A stretch of DNA of 64,000 bases from Ruminiclostridium hungatei (GTDB taxonomy: Bacteria; Bacillota; Clostridia; Acetivibrionales; DSM-1351). The stretch lies in assembly GCF_002051585.1 (NCBI RefSeq), contig NZ_MZGX01000005.1:154663-218662 (forward strand). Direction: 5' to 3'. The translations under genes were made by a program, and so were the position numbers. Under the pieces are notes generated by a model. The model was not told the origin of the DNA. It saw only the letters and a list, made by a program, of their open reading frames with translations, and ran no database searches. This document shows, in pieces, positions 1-8,764 of the stretch; position 1 is the first letter of the stretch, and every line of letters begins with the position of its first letter.

Positions 1-141
1 GATTTTACCCTTACGGACCCTGTGGTGGAAACCGATAATTTCACACTGGAGGATCAGAGAGCAATATATTATGAGAATTATATCTATACATTCAGGAACA
101 CCAGAGAGGGCTTGGATATTCTAAGGTACAACCCTGAATGA
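1..141 (+). CDS. C-terminal end of a radical SAM protein (partial)
   Basis: The frame is open from base 1 to the TGA at 139-141, so this is the last 46 codons of a gene that begins outside the window. It contains the segment DPVVETDNFTLEDQ, which closely matches KPIVETDNFSIKDQ near the C-terminus of the complete radical SAM enzyme at 402-1754. It is therefore most likely the tail of a paralogous B12-binding radical SAM protein. No catalytic region is visible here. It is followed after 28 bases by a small gene, just as the complete paralogue is followed by a related small gene, which suggests a duplicated two-gene unit. Confidence 0.75.
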   Translation, partial: DFTLTDPVVETDNFTLEDQRAIYYENYIYTFRNTREGLDILRYNPE

Positions 142-169
142 TTTCATACGGTAAATACAAGGAGGAGTT

Positions 170-409
170 ATGAATAACAAAGCTGTATTGAAAACAATAT
201 CTGATTTGAGTTATGCGGGAGAATTCTGCCATGGCCGGTTTGTAAAGGATGGAATAGTGCTGAAGCCAAGTCCGAAGTCCGAGTTTAAAATCTGGTGTCC
301 CGTAAAAGAAGTAAAGTGCATTATCCTTCCCGATGGAAGAGTTGTGGAGGGGGATTCCATAAAGGACATATTCAGTATATTTGATGAAATGGTAGAGCGA
401 TATGGATAA
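170..409 (+). CDS. Small protein of a radical SAM/small-protein pair (79 aa)
   Basis: A 79-residue acidic/mixed protein with an ATG start behind a GGAGGAG ribosome binding site (about 161-167). I do not recognise the family. It is paralogous to the 76-residue product at 1775-2005: both share the pattern S-x-L-S-[FY]-A-G near residue 12 and a [SK]-I-W-C-P-x-x-E segment near residue 42, followed by a short beta-like stretch. Its end overlaps the radical SAM gene at 402 by 8 bases, so the two are probably translationally coupled. There is no signal peptide and no leader/core layout of a RiPP precursor. A partner, scaffold or delivery protein for the radical SAM enzyme is plausible but unproven. 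Confidence 0.7.
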   Translation: MNNKAVLKTISDLSYAGEFCHGRFVKDGIVLKPSPKSEFKIWCPVKEVKCIILPDGRVVEGDSIKDIFSIFDEMVERYG

Positions 410-1754
410 TATTTTGCTGATAAACTTATCTGGGTACGAGAATAAGGAGGCAAAAGCCAGCGAACGAATTGAATACAACCCTCCCTTCGGACTTCTGTCA
501 ATAGCTGCCCATATTGAACTGCACGGCTATAACCCTGTATTAATCGACCTGAGATGTGACAATCTGACCTTTAGCAGCATCAAGGAGATTATTAAGGAGA
601 AGAAACCCATACTGATAGGCTTTTGTGCGTTTACCATCAATGTTGACAAGGCGCTTTTGCTGGCCAGAAACATCAAGGCTGCCTTCAAGGGTATAAAGAT
701 ACTGTTCGGCGGGCCTCATGCGACAGTCCAGCCTGAGTATATTGCACGGCACAGGTTTATTGATTTTATAGCTGTGAAAGAGGGAGAATCAACCTTCATG
801 GAGGTCTGTGAGGCGATAGTATCAAATGAGGAGACAATAAGGTTTGAGGATATACCCGGTCTTTTCTTCAGAAGAGACGAAAAGGTTTTTAAGAATAATG
901 TTCGCAAGCCCATTGAAGACCTGGATTTAATGCCCCTGGTAAAGCGTGAACTGGTCGGTACGGAAAAGTTCGGCTATATGGTTTATATCATTACCAGCAG
1001 AGGCTGCCCCAACAACTGCATATACTGTGCATGCCCTGTGCTGGCAGGTGCCAGATACAGGACCAGGGACATAGATAATGTCTTTCTGGAGATTATGGAT
1101 ATTAAGCATATGTTGAAGGAAAAGTTCAAGCTCATATATTTTATTGACGATACTTTTACGGTTCTTAAGGAAAGAGTTGAGCTGTTTTGCCACCTGAACA
1201 GGAAATACAACCTGAACCTTATGTGGAGATGTGAGTCAAGAGTTGATGTGATTTCAAAAGAGATACTTCACAAAATGTCTGAGGGGGGCTGTATTGCCGT
1301 ACATTACGGGATAGAAAGCGGCAGTGATTATGTTTTGGAGAAGATACACAAGAATATAACACTGTCTCAGGCAGAAAATGCAATCAAGCTTGCGTATGAA
1401 GCAGGAATATTGGTATGTCTGTATCTGATGCTCGGACATTACTGCGATACCCAGGAATATATGCAGGACACCATTGATTTTGTGAAGAGGATGGCTGAGG
1501 AGTACAGAGCGGATATAAGTATAAATTATAACACTCCATACCCGGGCACCTGGCAGTATACGCATATAGACAAGCTGGGTATGAGGCTTGTTTCAGGCAA
1601 GTATGAAGATTTTGCCTGTTACAAGCCAATTGTTGAAACCGACAATTTTTCCATTAAGGATCAATATGAATATTATTATAGAATCTTACCGTATTTGAAT
1701 AAGTATAACTTTGGTATGGAAGGGTTTGGAAAAATTAATAAGGATAATCATTAA
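402..1754 (+). CDS. B12-binding domain radical SAM enzyme
   Basis: A 450-residue protein. Residues 1-150 look like a cobalamin-binding Rossmann domain: an early LLINLSG strand, the PPFGLLSIAAHIE segment and LFGGPHATVQP near residue 105, typical of B12-dependent radical SAM enzymes. The radical SAM motif C-x3-C-x2-C is CPNNCIYC at Cys202, Cys206 and Cys209, which would bind a [4Fe-4S] cluster and cleave SAM. Such enzymes methylate unactivated carbons or phosphinates or rearrange rings; the substrate cannot be read here. The C-terminal tail is paralogous to the partial gene at 1-141. It overlaps the upstream small gene and is followed 20 bases later by a second small gene. The start is the ATG at 402, supported by the overlap and the early conserved strand. 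Confidence 0.9.
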   Translation: MDNILLINLSGYENKEAKASERIEYNPPFGLLSIAAHIELHGYNPVLIDLRCDNLTFSSIKEIIKEKKPILIGFCAFTINVDKALLLARNIKAAFKGIKILFGGPHATVQPEYIARHRFIDFIAVKEGESTFMEVCEAIVSNEETIRFEDIPGLFFRRDEKVFKNNVRKPIEDLDLMPLVKRELVGTEKFGYMVYIITSRGCPNNCIYCACPVLAGARYRTRDIDNVFLEIMDIKHMLKEKFKLIYFIDDTFTVLKERVELFCHLNRKYNLNLMWRCESRVDVISKEILHKMSEGGCIAVHYGIESGSDYVLEKIHKNITLSQAENAIKLAYEAGILVCLYLMLGHYCDTQEYMQDTIDFVKRMAEEYRADISINYNTPYPGTWQYTHIDKLGMRLVSGKYEDFACYKPIVETDNFSIKDQYEYYYRILPYLNKYNFGMEGFGKINKDNH

Positions 1755-1774
1755 AGAGGGGTTGGAATAATTTT

Positions 1775-2005
1775 ATGAAAAGAATAATTCTTAGAACCAC
1801 ATCAAATTTAAGCTTTGCCGGACAAATTATAGAAAATAATCTCATAGAGGGAAAGGGACTGCTGCTTAGAACCAATCCTCAGTATGAAATGAGTATATGG
1901 TGCCCCTTTGAGGAAATAGCCAGCATAGTGGTTAACGGTGAAGTTACGGATATAGGCAATATTCCGGAGGATATAGAAAAGTTCATGTATTACCAGGCAA
2001 ATTGA
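1775..2005 (+). CDS. Small protein, second copy of the radical SAM-associated family (76 aa)
   Basis: A 76-residue protein clearly related to the product at 170-409: SNLSFAG against SDLSYAG near the N-terminus and SIWCPFEE against KIWCPVKE in the middle. The C-terminal thirds diverge apart from a short acidic helix-like end. Family unknown. The order radical SAM - small gene - radical SAM - small gene indicates a tandem duplication of a two-gene module. The single conserved Cys in the IWCP motif is worth noting as a possible attachment or ligand residue. ATG start; the upstream GAGGGG at about 1756 is rather distant. Confidence 0.7.
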   Translation: MKRIILRTTSNLSFAGQIIENNLIEGKGLLLRTNPQYEMSIWCPFEEIASIVVNGEVTDIGNIPEDIEKFMYYQAN

Positions 2006-2035
2006 TTAAGCCGTTTTAAGGATGGGGGGAACCAA

Positions 2036-3310
2036 ATGGCAAAAGCTGTTTTTTTTACTCTTCCTCACCATGGGCATATTAATCCCAACATAGGCTTATT
2101 GGAAGAATTGGTCAGAAGAGGAGAAGCTGTTCTCTGCTATTCCTCCGCCAAATATAAAGGCATTGTGGAAGCAGCCGGTGCCAGGTGGAGAGAATACCGG
2201 GTTGACCTGGAAGCTTTTTTCTTTAAAAAGGGTGAGTACGGCACTGATATCCCAGCCCAGGAAAATGAGGATATAAGATTCAACATCCAAAAGGCCTTTG
2301 AAGATATAGAGGCTCTGTTTGGTGTGGGAAGAGACATATACCTGAAACACTGCAAGGAAATCCTTGAGTATGGTGCTGACTATTTCATATATGATTCCTT
2401 CGCTGTCTGGGGAAAAATTTTTTCTGATAAGCTGGGGATTCCGGCGGTTTGCTGCGAAAGCCTGTTTGTAATGACGGAGGAAATATTTAATGCCCATATT
2501 GAGTATTTTATTGTGTATCTGATAAAAAATAAGTCCTTGGATTCAGTAACTCCGGCCGAAAAAAAGCTGGCTGCCGACTGTATGGATTACTACAGCAGAA
2601 GGATTCAAAGAAAATTGGCAATCAGGGATTTCAGTTTTTCAGGTTATTTTTATTCTGACTACCTGAACATTGTTTACCTGGTTAAAGAAATGCAGCCCAT
2701 GTCTCATTGCATCGGCGATAAATTTGCTCTTGTAGGTATGGATTACAATACCGGTACGGATTTGCAGAACAAGAGGGAGGAAAACCGCACTCCGCTTATA
2801 TTCATCAGCAGGGGAACAATTCATGGAAGTGAAGCAATGGAGGTTTTTAATAAATGTATCTCCGTTTTGGGAGGAATGGACTGCAGGGTAATAATTTCAA
2901 CGGGTGGCTGTACTGCAGGTACACAGTTTAAAGATTTGCCTTCAAATATAAAGGTGTTTGATTTTGTAAATCAAAAGCAGCTCTTGAAGGAGGCGGACAT
3001 TTTTATAACCCACGGAGGGTTAACCGGTGTAAGAGAAGCTATTTTCAACGGTGTTCCCATGCTGCTGTACCCAGAAACCACAGACCAATATATTGCTTCC
3101 CGACAGATAGCACAAGCCGGGGCGGGCATATGGCTGAAAAGCAAACCCTTCTGCTGTGCGGAACTGGAAAATGCAATTGAAAAAATCTTAAAAACCCAGG
3201 AATACAGGGAAAATGTCAAGCTGCTGAAAGCCGGATTTGAGTCGGCAGGAGGGTATGGAAGGTCTGTGGAGAAAATATTTGATTTCAAAAAAGCAGTTAA
3301 TATTTTATAA
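2036..3310 (+). CDS. GT1-family (MGT-type) glycosyltransferase
   Basis: A 424-residue GT-B fold glycosyltransferase resembling macrolide and flavonoid UDP-glycosyltransferases. The N-terminal acceptor domain begins with the typical TLPHHGHINPNIGLLEEL segment, whose His is the probable catalytic base. The C-terminal donor domain carries FITHGGLTGVREAIFNGVPML and YPETTDQ, the nucleotide-sugar signature. The expected role is transfer of a sugar from a nucleotide sugar to a small molecule made by the neighbouring genes. The next gene encodes a sugar-phosphate nucleotidyltransferase that could supply the donor. ATG start behind GGGGGG at about 2023-2029. No truncation seen. Confidence 0.9.
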   Translation: MAKAVFFTLPHHGHINPNIGLLEELVRRGEAVLCYSSAKYKGIVEAAGARWREYRVDLEAFFFKKGEYGTDIPAQENEDIRFNIQKAFEDIEALFGVGRDIYLKHCKEILEYGADYFIYDSFAVWGKIFSDKLGIPAVCCESLFVMTEEIFNAHIEYFIVYLIKNKSLDSVTPAEKKLAADCMDYYSRRIQRKLAIRDFSFSGYFYSDYLNIVYLVKEMQPMSHCIGDKFALVGMDYNTGTDLQNKREENRTPLIFISRGTIHGSEAMEVFNKCISVLGGMDCRVIISTGGCTAGTQFKDLPSNIKVFDFVNQKQLLKEADIFITHGGLTGVREAIFNGVPMLLYPETTDQYIASRQIAQAGAGIWLKSKPFCCAELENAIEKILKTQEYRENVKLLKAGFESAGGYGRSVEKIFDFKKAVNIL

Positions 3311-3338
3311 AAATATGTTTTATAAGTGGTGGTAGAAG

Positions 3339-4061
3339 ATGAAAGCATTAATATTGGCTGCCGGCAGAGGAACCCGTATTAATGGGGTACTTAACGGCAA
3401 AAACAAGTGCCTGACCATGGCCGGGGACAAACCAATAATCGGACATGCCCTTGACAAGCTTGGAGAAGTGAAGGAAATTGAGAGTTTTGTTATCGTGGTG
3501 GGCTATAAGGCCGGAACAGTAATTGATTATTGCGGTTACGAGCATAATGGCAGGAAGATAACATATGTGTTTCAGGAGGAACTCAAGGGGCTGGTCAATG
3601 CAATGGAATGTGCAGGAGACAGCCTTGGAGGGGAGGACTTTATACTGCATCTGGGGGATGAATTTTTTGAAGCACCGGATTATGCCGGAATGCTGAAAAG
3701 GTTTTACCATGAGGCTTGCTATTCGTTGATAGGCACTGTAAGGGTAAATAATACCTCACTTATAAAGAAAACCTATACTTTTTCTCATAATCAGGAGGAA
3801 GAAGTCTGTAACCTGATAGAAAAGCCTGCCCAGGTATACAACAATTTAATGGGCACCGGAAATATCATGTTCAGAGCGGGAATTCTGGACTATATCTCCA
3901 AAACGCCTGTTAATCCCATACGGCAGGAGAAGGATCTCACAGATTTGATTCTGACCGCTATACGTGACGGCAACAGGGTAAAGTTTTTTGAACTTGCAAA
4001 AAAATATGTAAATCTCAATATACCGGAAGATATGGAGGAATTGCAGGTATGGCTTCAGTGA
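3339..4061 (+). CDS. Sugar-phosphate nucleotidyltransferase
   Basis: A 240-residue single-domain NTP_transferase protein. The N-terminus MKALILAAGRGTRI is the nucleotide-binding signature, followed by NKCLTMAGDKPIIGHALDKL. HLGDEFFE near residue 107 is the metal-binding Asp segment. The length and the absence of a left-handed beta-helix tail suggest a short glucose-1-phosphate or mannose-1-phosphate nucleotidyltransferase rather than GlmU or GlgC. It sits 28 bases after the glycosyltransferase, so it most likely makes the activated sugar used there. Which sugar and which nucleotide cannot be told from sequence. Confidence 0.85.
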   Translation: MKALILAAGRGTRINGVLNGKNKCLTMAGDKPIIGHALDKLGEVKEIESFVIVVGYKAGTVIDYCGYEHNGRKITYVFQEELKGLVNAMECAGDSLGGEDFILHLGDEFFEAPDYAGMLKRFYHEACYSLIGTVRVNNTSLIKKTYTFSHNQEEEVCNLIEKPAQVYNNLMGTGNIMFRAGILDYISKTPVNPIRQEKDLTDLILTAIRDGNRVKFFELAKKYVNLNIPEDMEELQVWLQ

Positions 4062-4105
4062 GCCGGACCGGGCTTGCCGGAAACTTTATATGAAAGGAAG
4101 GATAT

Positions 4106-7100
4106 ATGGAAACCGCAGATATGATTTCTAATGGTACCAGGGATAAAGCGGAGTTTTGGAGCAGCATGCTGTCAGGTGAGCTTCCGGTTTTAAAGCTTCC
4201 ATTTGAAAATAAAGGCGGCAGCAGGAAAACAAACAGCTACCGGTACTGTTCCCTTACGGCAGAGCACAAGTTGGTAAAAGATCTGTACAGTTTCGCAGAA
4301 GAACACGGTATTGCTGCCGATACTATTCTGCTGTCCGCATATTTTATACTTCTGGCCAGGTACACCTCACAGCAGGATCTGGTTATTGGAACCGCAAATG
4401 CAAAAGTACAGGCTGGGACTGCTTCACAAATGGAAAAACCATTGCCCATACTACTTCATATGGGAGAGGAAGAGAGTTTTATCCAACTGCTGGGCTCCGT
4501 CAAAAATCACCGGGATAAGGTGCGGCAGAACAGAGAGTTTTATGATTCCGTCCTGCTGAAGGATTATTGCTTAAGTGTATTGTTTGTTTCAGGCAGTGAA
4601 GTCCCGGATAATGCACAGGATTTATTCCGTCCGGAATATGGGCAACTGGGATTCGACCTGGCTTTTGAGGCTATACACCGGGATAATGGAGTTGAGTTCA
4701 TATTTCATTACAATGGCAGTTTATATGAAAAAAGCTATATTGATAAAATGGCCGTCCATTTTTGCAGCATATTGAAATATGCCTTGAAGTGTCCTCGGGA
4801 AAAAATATTGCAAATGGACTACCTGCTTCAAGAGGAGAAGGAGCAGTTGCTTTATGAGTTTAACAGCACATATTCTGCATATCCCGGAGAAACGAATATT
4901 TGCCGGCTTATCCAGGAACAGGCAGCCAGGACACCTGATAATACCGCGCTTGTATTTGGGGATGGAGAACTTACATACCGGCAGTTAAATACCAGAGCGG
5001 ATCATTTGGCAAGGCAGCTTAGAGAAGCAGGGGTGGAGAGGGATTCCATAGTTGGTATAATGGTCAACCGCTCCTTTGATATGATAATCGGCATTCTGGC
5101 CATTCTTAAGGCGGGAGGGGCTTATCTGCCCATTGATCCGGAATATCCCAGGGACAGAATAGGCTTTATGGTTGAAGACAGCAATATGCAAGTATTGCTG
5201 ACGGCTTCCGGCCTGTTAAGCAAACTGTCCTTCCAGGGGAGGACCCTTTTGCTGGACCAGGTTGATTACAGCCACACATCGGATGAAAACCTGGAGCTGG
5301 TAAACCAGCCGGAAGACCTGGCTTACATAATATACACCTCAGGGTCCACAGGAAAGCCAAAGGGGGTAATGATAAGCCACATGTCCCTGAGCAATTTTAT
5401 ATTGGGTATGGCTCAAAAACTTGATTGCAGCAATTCCAGGTCAATACTTGCAGTTACCACCATGTGCTTTGATATTTTTGCACTTGAGATATATCTGCCC
5501 CTTGGCTGCGGCATGAAAGCAGTAATTGCCGATGAGCGCCAGCAGGTAAATGCAAAGCTTCTTGGTGATTTGATAAGGAAGCACGGTATAGACCTTATCC
5601 AGATGACGCCCTCAAGGCTTAAATTGCTTATGAGCAGTGAAAGCAGTGCAGGGAGCCTGAAATATGTAAAGGATATTTTGCTGGGAGGCGAGATCTTCCC
5701 CCAGGCACTGCTAAACCAAATACGCCTTAAGTCCGGGGCAAGGGTGATAAATGTCTATGGGCCCACTGAGACTACAGTATGGTGCACCTTCAAGGAAATC
5801 CGGTCGGAAGCGGATATCAGCATAGGAAAGCCTTTGGCAAACACCAGGATTTATGTAGTTGACAGAAACGATAAACTTGTTCCTGTGGGAGTACAGGGAG
5901 AATTGTGCATCAGCGGGGATGGGCTGGCCAGGGGCTATCTGAACAGGGAAGCCCTAAATGCTGAGAAGTTTGTAAACAATCCTTTTGAAGAAGGCGGGCG
6001 TATGTACCGCACCGGCGACCTTGCCAGATGGCTGCCGGAGGGGGATATTGATTTTATAGGAAGAGCTGACCGCCAGATTAAAATCAGAGGTTACAGGATA
6101 GAACCGGGAGAAATAGAAAACCAAATTGTGCGGTTCCCGGGCATTAAAAATGCATTTGTCAATATTGAAAAAAACGGTGCGGATAAAAGTGTATTATGTG
6201 CATATGTGGTTCTGGAGGGAAAGCTGGTCCTGAAGGAGCTACGGGAGTATCTGGCGGCAAAGCTTCCCGGCTACATGGTGCCTGCGTTTTTTGTAAAAGT
6301 GGGAAAAATACCGCTTACATTGAACGGAAAGATAGATTCCAAGAAACTTCCTGATTTTACTACGGAATTCATGAGAGATGAAAGCTATGACGAAATGCCG
6401 GAGGATGATATTGACAGGGCAGTAGTAAATATATGCAGTCAACTGCTTGGAATAACGGGAGTAAAAATAACTGACAACTTTTTTGAAATGGGTGGAGATT
6501 CTTTGGGAATACTCCTGCTGATTACTGAGCTGTACAGGCATTTTGGAGTGGATATAGGACACTCCCAGGCCTTTAGCTTTAAAAGCCTAAAGGAAATTGC
6601 CTGCTATATCAGGCAAGGCGGAGAGGATTCGGCAAAAGACCCGGAAATAGAAAGCAGTCAAAAGCAGGGCGGTATATACAATGTTTCATTTGTACAGGCA
6701 AATCTCATAAGGGGTATGGAGGCCTTCCGGGACCAAACAATCATGAGCATGCCTTTTGAAATTGATTTTGGAAATCCCATAGCTTCAGATAAATTTGAAG
6801 CTGCGGTCAATGAGCTGATAAAAAGGCACGAAGTTTTGCGAACCTCCTTTCACAAAAGGGGAAGCAAGTATGTCCAGATGGTACACCCCAAGCTGGACTA
6901 TGGTGTCGAGTATTTAAACATAGGCACCCTGCCGTGGGAAGAGGCCGTGGGAGAAAATATAAAGCCTTTTGATATTACAAAGCTGCCATTGTTCAAATTT
7001 ATACTGATGGAAAACTCTGAGGGAGAAACAAGGCTTTTCTTTAACATCCATCATTATATTTTTGATATTTTTTCCCTGACTATTGTGCTGCAGGAATTAA

Positions 7101-7945
7101 TCAGCCTGTATGAAGGCAGGAGTCTGCCTGAAATTCAAGTACAATACAAGGATTATTCCCAATGGCAGATGAAAAAATTAAATTCCAGCGGGTTCAGGGA
7201 GCATAGGAATTACTGGGTTGGAATTTTTAAGGATGGAGCAACTGAGGTAAGGCTGCATAAGGATTTTAACAATCCCTTTCCGGGGCAGTTGAATGCAGCT
7301 ATTGTCGAGGTTCCGCTGAATGCCTTTATGTCTGAACAGTTAAAAAAGACTGCCTTAAAAATGAATACTACAGAATTTGTCATACTATTTTCGGCCTTCA
7401 GCATATTTCTGGCAAAACAGGCTGCTTTGGAGGATATAACTGTTGGAACCTTTGTACCGGGCAGGACAAGTGCACAGCTAAGAAATCTTATAGGGTTGTA
7501 TACCAATATTGTGGCAGCCAGAACATATCCTGCTGCAAGAAAAACCATACAACAATACGTCAGTGAAGTAAAAGCCTTTTTTGTTGAAATGTACAAGTAT
7601 CAGGATTATCCCCTGGAAAGACTGCTGGAAGACCTGAGCCGGGAAAATTGCGAAAACTGCTATGAACTGTTCAATACAATGTTTGACTATATCAATTTTA
7701 ACAGCGGCAATCTGCTGATGGATGGAAAGAATGTCGGGATAAGCTACCATGATGTAAGCAAGACGGCATATGACCTGCATTTCAGAATAGTCGAGTACCA
7801 TGACAGAAAAATTCTGGCTTTGCAGTATAACGCCCTATTATTTAAAAGGGATACTGCGCAAAGATTCCTGTACGGATATATAGACTTGCTGACCAGGATA
7901 TTTGACAGTGCCGGAAAAAAGATTGAAGACCTGAATCCGGCATAG
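4106..7945 (+). CDS. Nonribosomal peptide synthetase, half C - A(Gly-like) - PCP - C
   Basis: A 1279-residue NRPS. Residues 1-260 match only the C-terminal lobe of a condensation domain (it opens with the FWSSMLSGELPVLKLP linker-type segment) and lack the catalytic HHxxxDG half. Residues about 265-745 are an adenylation domain with YTSGSTGKPKG, YGPTETT and YRTGD motifs. By manual alignment to GrsA the specificity residues read D-I-L-Q-L-G-V-V-W plus Lys, close to the published glycine code DILQLGLIWK. The carrier phosphopantetheine Ser is Ser799 in GGDSL. Residues about 870-1279 are a full condensation domain with His982, His983 and Asp987; the usual final Gly is Ile. No thioesterase follows. 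It presumably activates glycine and hands it on to, or joins it with, a partner loaded elsewhere. Confidence 0.93.
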   Translation: METADMISNGTRDKAEFWSSMLSGELPVLKLPFENKGGSRKTNSYRYCSLTAEHKLVKDLYSFAEEHGIAADTILLSAYFILLARYTSQQDLVIGTANAKVQAGTASQMEKPLPILLHMGEEESFIQLLGSVKNHRDKVRQNREFYDSVLLKDYCLSVLFVSGSEVPDNAQDLFRPEYGQLGFDLAFEAIHRDNGVEFIFHYNGSLYEKSYIDKMAVHFCSILKYALKCPREKILQMDYLLQEEKEQLLYEFNSTYSAYPGETNICRLIQEQAARTPDNTALVFGDGELTYRQLNTRADHLARQLREAGVERDSIVGIMVNRSFDMIIGILAILKAGGAYLPIDPEYPRDRIGFMVEDSNMQVLLTASGLLSKLSFQGRTLLLDQVDYSHTSDENLELVNQPEDLAYIIYTSGSTGKPKGVMISHMSLSNFILGMAQKLDCSNSRSILAVTTMCFDIFALEIYLPLGCGMKAVIADERQQVNAKLLGDLIRKHGIDLIQMTPSRLKLLMSSESSAGSLKYVKDILLGGEIFPQALLNQIRLKSGARVINVYGPTETTVWCTFKEIRSEADISIGKPLANTRIYVVDRNDKLVPVGVQGELCISGDGLARGYLNREALNAEKFVNNPFEEGGRMYRTGDLARWLPEGDIDFIGRADRQIKIRGYRIEPGEIENQIVRFPGIKNAFVNIEKNGADKSVLCAYVVLEGKLVLKELREYLAAKLPGYMVPAFFVKVGKIPLTLNGKIDSKKLPDFTTEFMRDESYDEMPEDDIDRAVVNICSQLLGITGVKITDNFFEMGGDSLGILLLITELYRHFGVDIGHSQAFSFKSLKEIACYIRQGGEDSAKDPEIESSQKQGGIYNVSFVQANLIRGMEAFRDQTIMSMPFEIDFGNPIASDKFEAAVNELIKRHEVLRTSFHKRGSKYVQMVHPKLDYGVEYLNIGTLPWEEAVGENIKPFDITKLPLFKFILMENSEGETRLFFNIHHYIFDIFSLTIVLQELISLYEGRSLPEIQVQYKDYSQWQMKKLNSSGFREHRNYWVGIFKDGATEVRLHKDFNNPFPGQLNAAIVEVPLNAFMSEQLKKTALKMNTTEFVILFSAFSIFLAKQAALEDITVGTFVPGRTSAQLRNLIGLYTNIVAARTYPAARKTIQQYVSEVKAFFVEMYKYQDYPLERLLEDLSRENCENCYELFNTMFDYINFNSGNLLMDGKNVGISYHDVSKTAYDLHFRIVEYHDRKILALQYNALLFKRDTAQRFLYGYIDLLTRIFDSAGKKIEDLNPA

Positions 7946-7990
7946 TATGGCCGGGTTTATATAAAAATCAATGGAAGGAATGGTAGGAAC

Positions 7991-8713
7991 ATGGAGCATA
8001 TGAAAACAAAGGATATTGCTGAACCTGCTATAAAACGCACTAAGTTTTTTGGAAGAATACTGGGAGTGATAACCTCGCCTCAAAAGACTATGGAGGAAAT
8101 AGCCGGTAATCCCCGCACCCTGTTTCCTTTTTTTCTCGTTGCATTTGGGGCACTTATATTTTATGCAGTCAGGCTTCCCTTGTATAAGGAAATGATCAAC
8201 AGGAGTATTGAACTTCAACTGCAAGACACCGGAACCCAGGTGGCAGGAGGGCAGGAGGGCTTTGTTCAAGCCGTGGGAGTAGCCGGAGGCCTGATAGGCA
8301 CAAGTATTACTTCCGTGGTGATCTGGCTCATAACGACTCTGGCGTTTTTCCTGCTGATAAAGGTATTCAAAGGGGAAGGGACATTTAAGCAATATGTGTC
8401 GGTTATAGGCTATTCATACATAATAAATGCACTATATCTTGCAATCAGCCTTTGTGTATCCTTTTTCACAGACAGCCTTTTCTTTGACAGCTCGGTTGCA
8501 GGTATTGTGGATATATTTGTTCCTGATTTAAAAGGGAAGTTTGTATATGGATTCCTGCGGGGCTTTGATCTGTTCGGCATATGGCAGTATGCTGTAATGG
8601 GCTTTGGTGTGGCGGCTGTAAGCAAGATAGGCTGGAAGAAGGTATGGCTGGCAACCTCGGTTATTTTTCTGGGGTTCATACTGCTTAATGCCGGAAACAT
8701 GAGCAATATGTGA
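7991..8713 (+). CDS. YIP1-family integral membrane protein
   Basis: A 240-residue polytopic membrane protein. The N-terminal segment FGRILGVITSPQKTMEEIA followed by a hydrophobic run is the Yip1 pattern common in Firmicutes. About five membrane segments are visible (near residues 50-65, 90-125, 135-160, 195-215 and 217-232). The molecular function of bacterial YIP1 proteins is not established; it could assist export or anchoring of the cluster's product, but that is inference from position only. It lies 45 bases after the NRPS and before the MTA phosphorylase on the same strand. ATG start at 7991 behind a GGAAGGAA-type site. Confidence 0.75.
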   Translation: MEHMKTKDIAEPAIKRTKFFGRILGVITSPQKTMEEIAGNPRTLFPFFLVAFGALIFYAVRLPLYKEMINRSIELQLQDTGTQVAGGQEGFVQAVGVAGGLIGTSITSVVIWLITTLAFFLLIKVFKGEGTFKQYVSVIGYSYIINALYLAISLCVSFFTDSLFFDSSVAGIVDIFVPDLKGKFVYGFLRGFDLFGIWQYAVMGFGVAAVSKIGWKKVWLATSVIFLGFILLNAGNMSNM

Positions 8714-8764
8714 AAATTGCAAGCGGAATGACCGCAGGAGTTGGAGCAATCTGGAGGTGGGATG

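Noticed and set aside
170..2005. RiPP precursor peptides (the two small proteins) modified by the radical SAM enzyme
   Set aside because: They are too long and evenly conserved, with no leader/core division, no Cys-rich or repetitive core and no protease or transporter next to them.
4062..4105. Missing N-terminal half of the NRPS condensation domain in another frame
   Set aside because: Only 44 bases separate the NRPS start from the previous gene's stop, so there is no room for about 170 residues.
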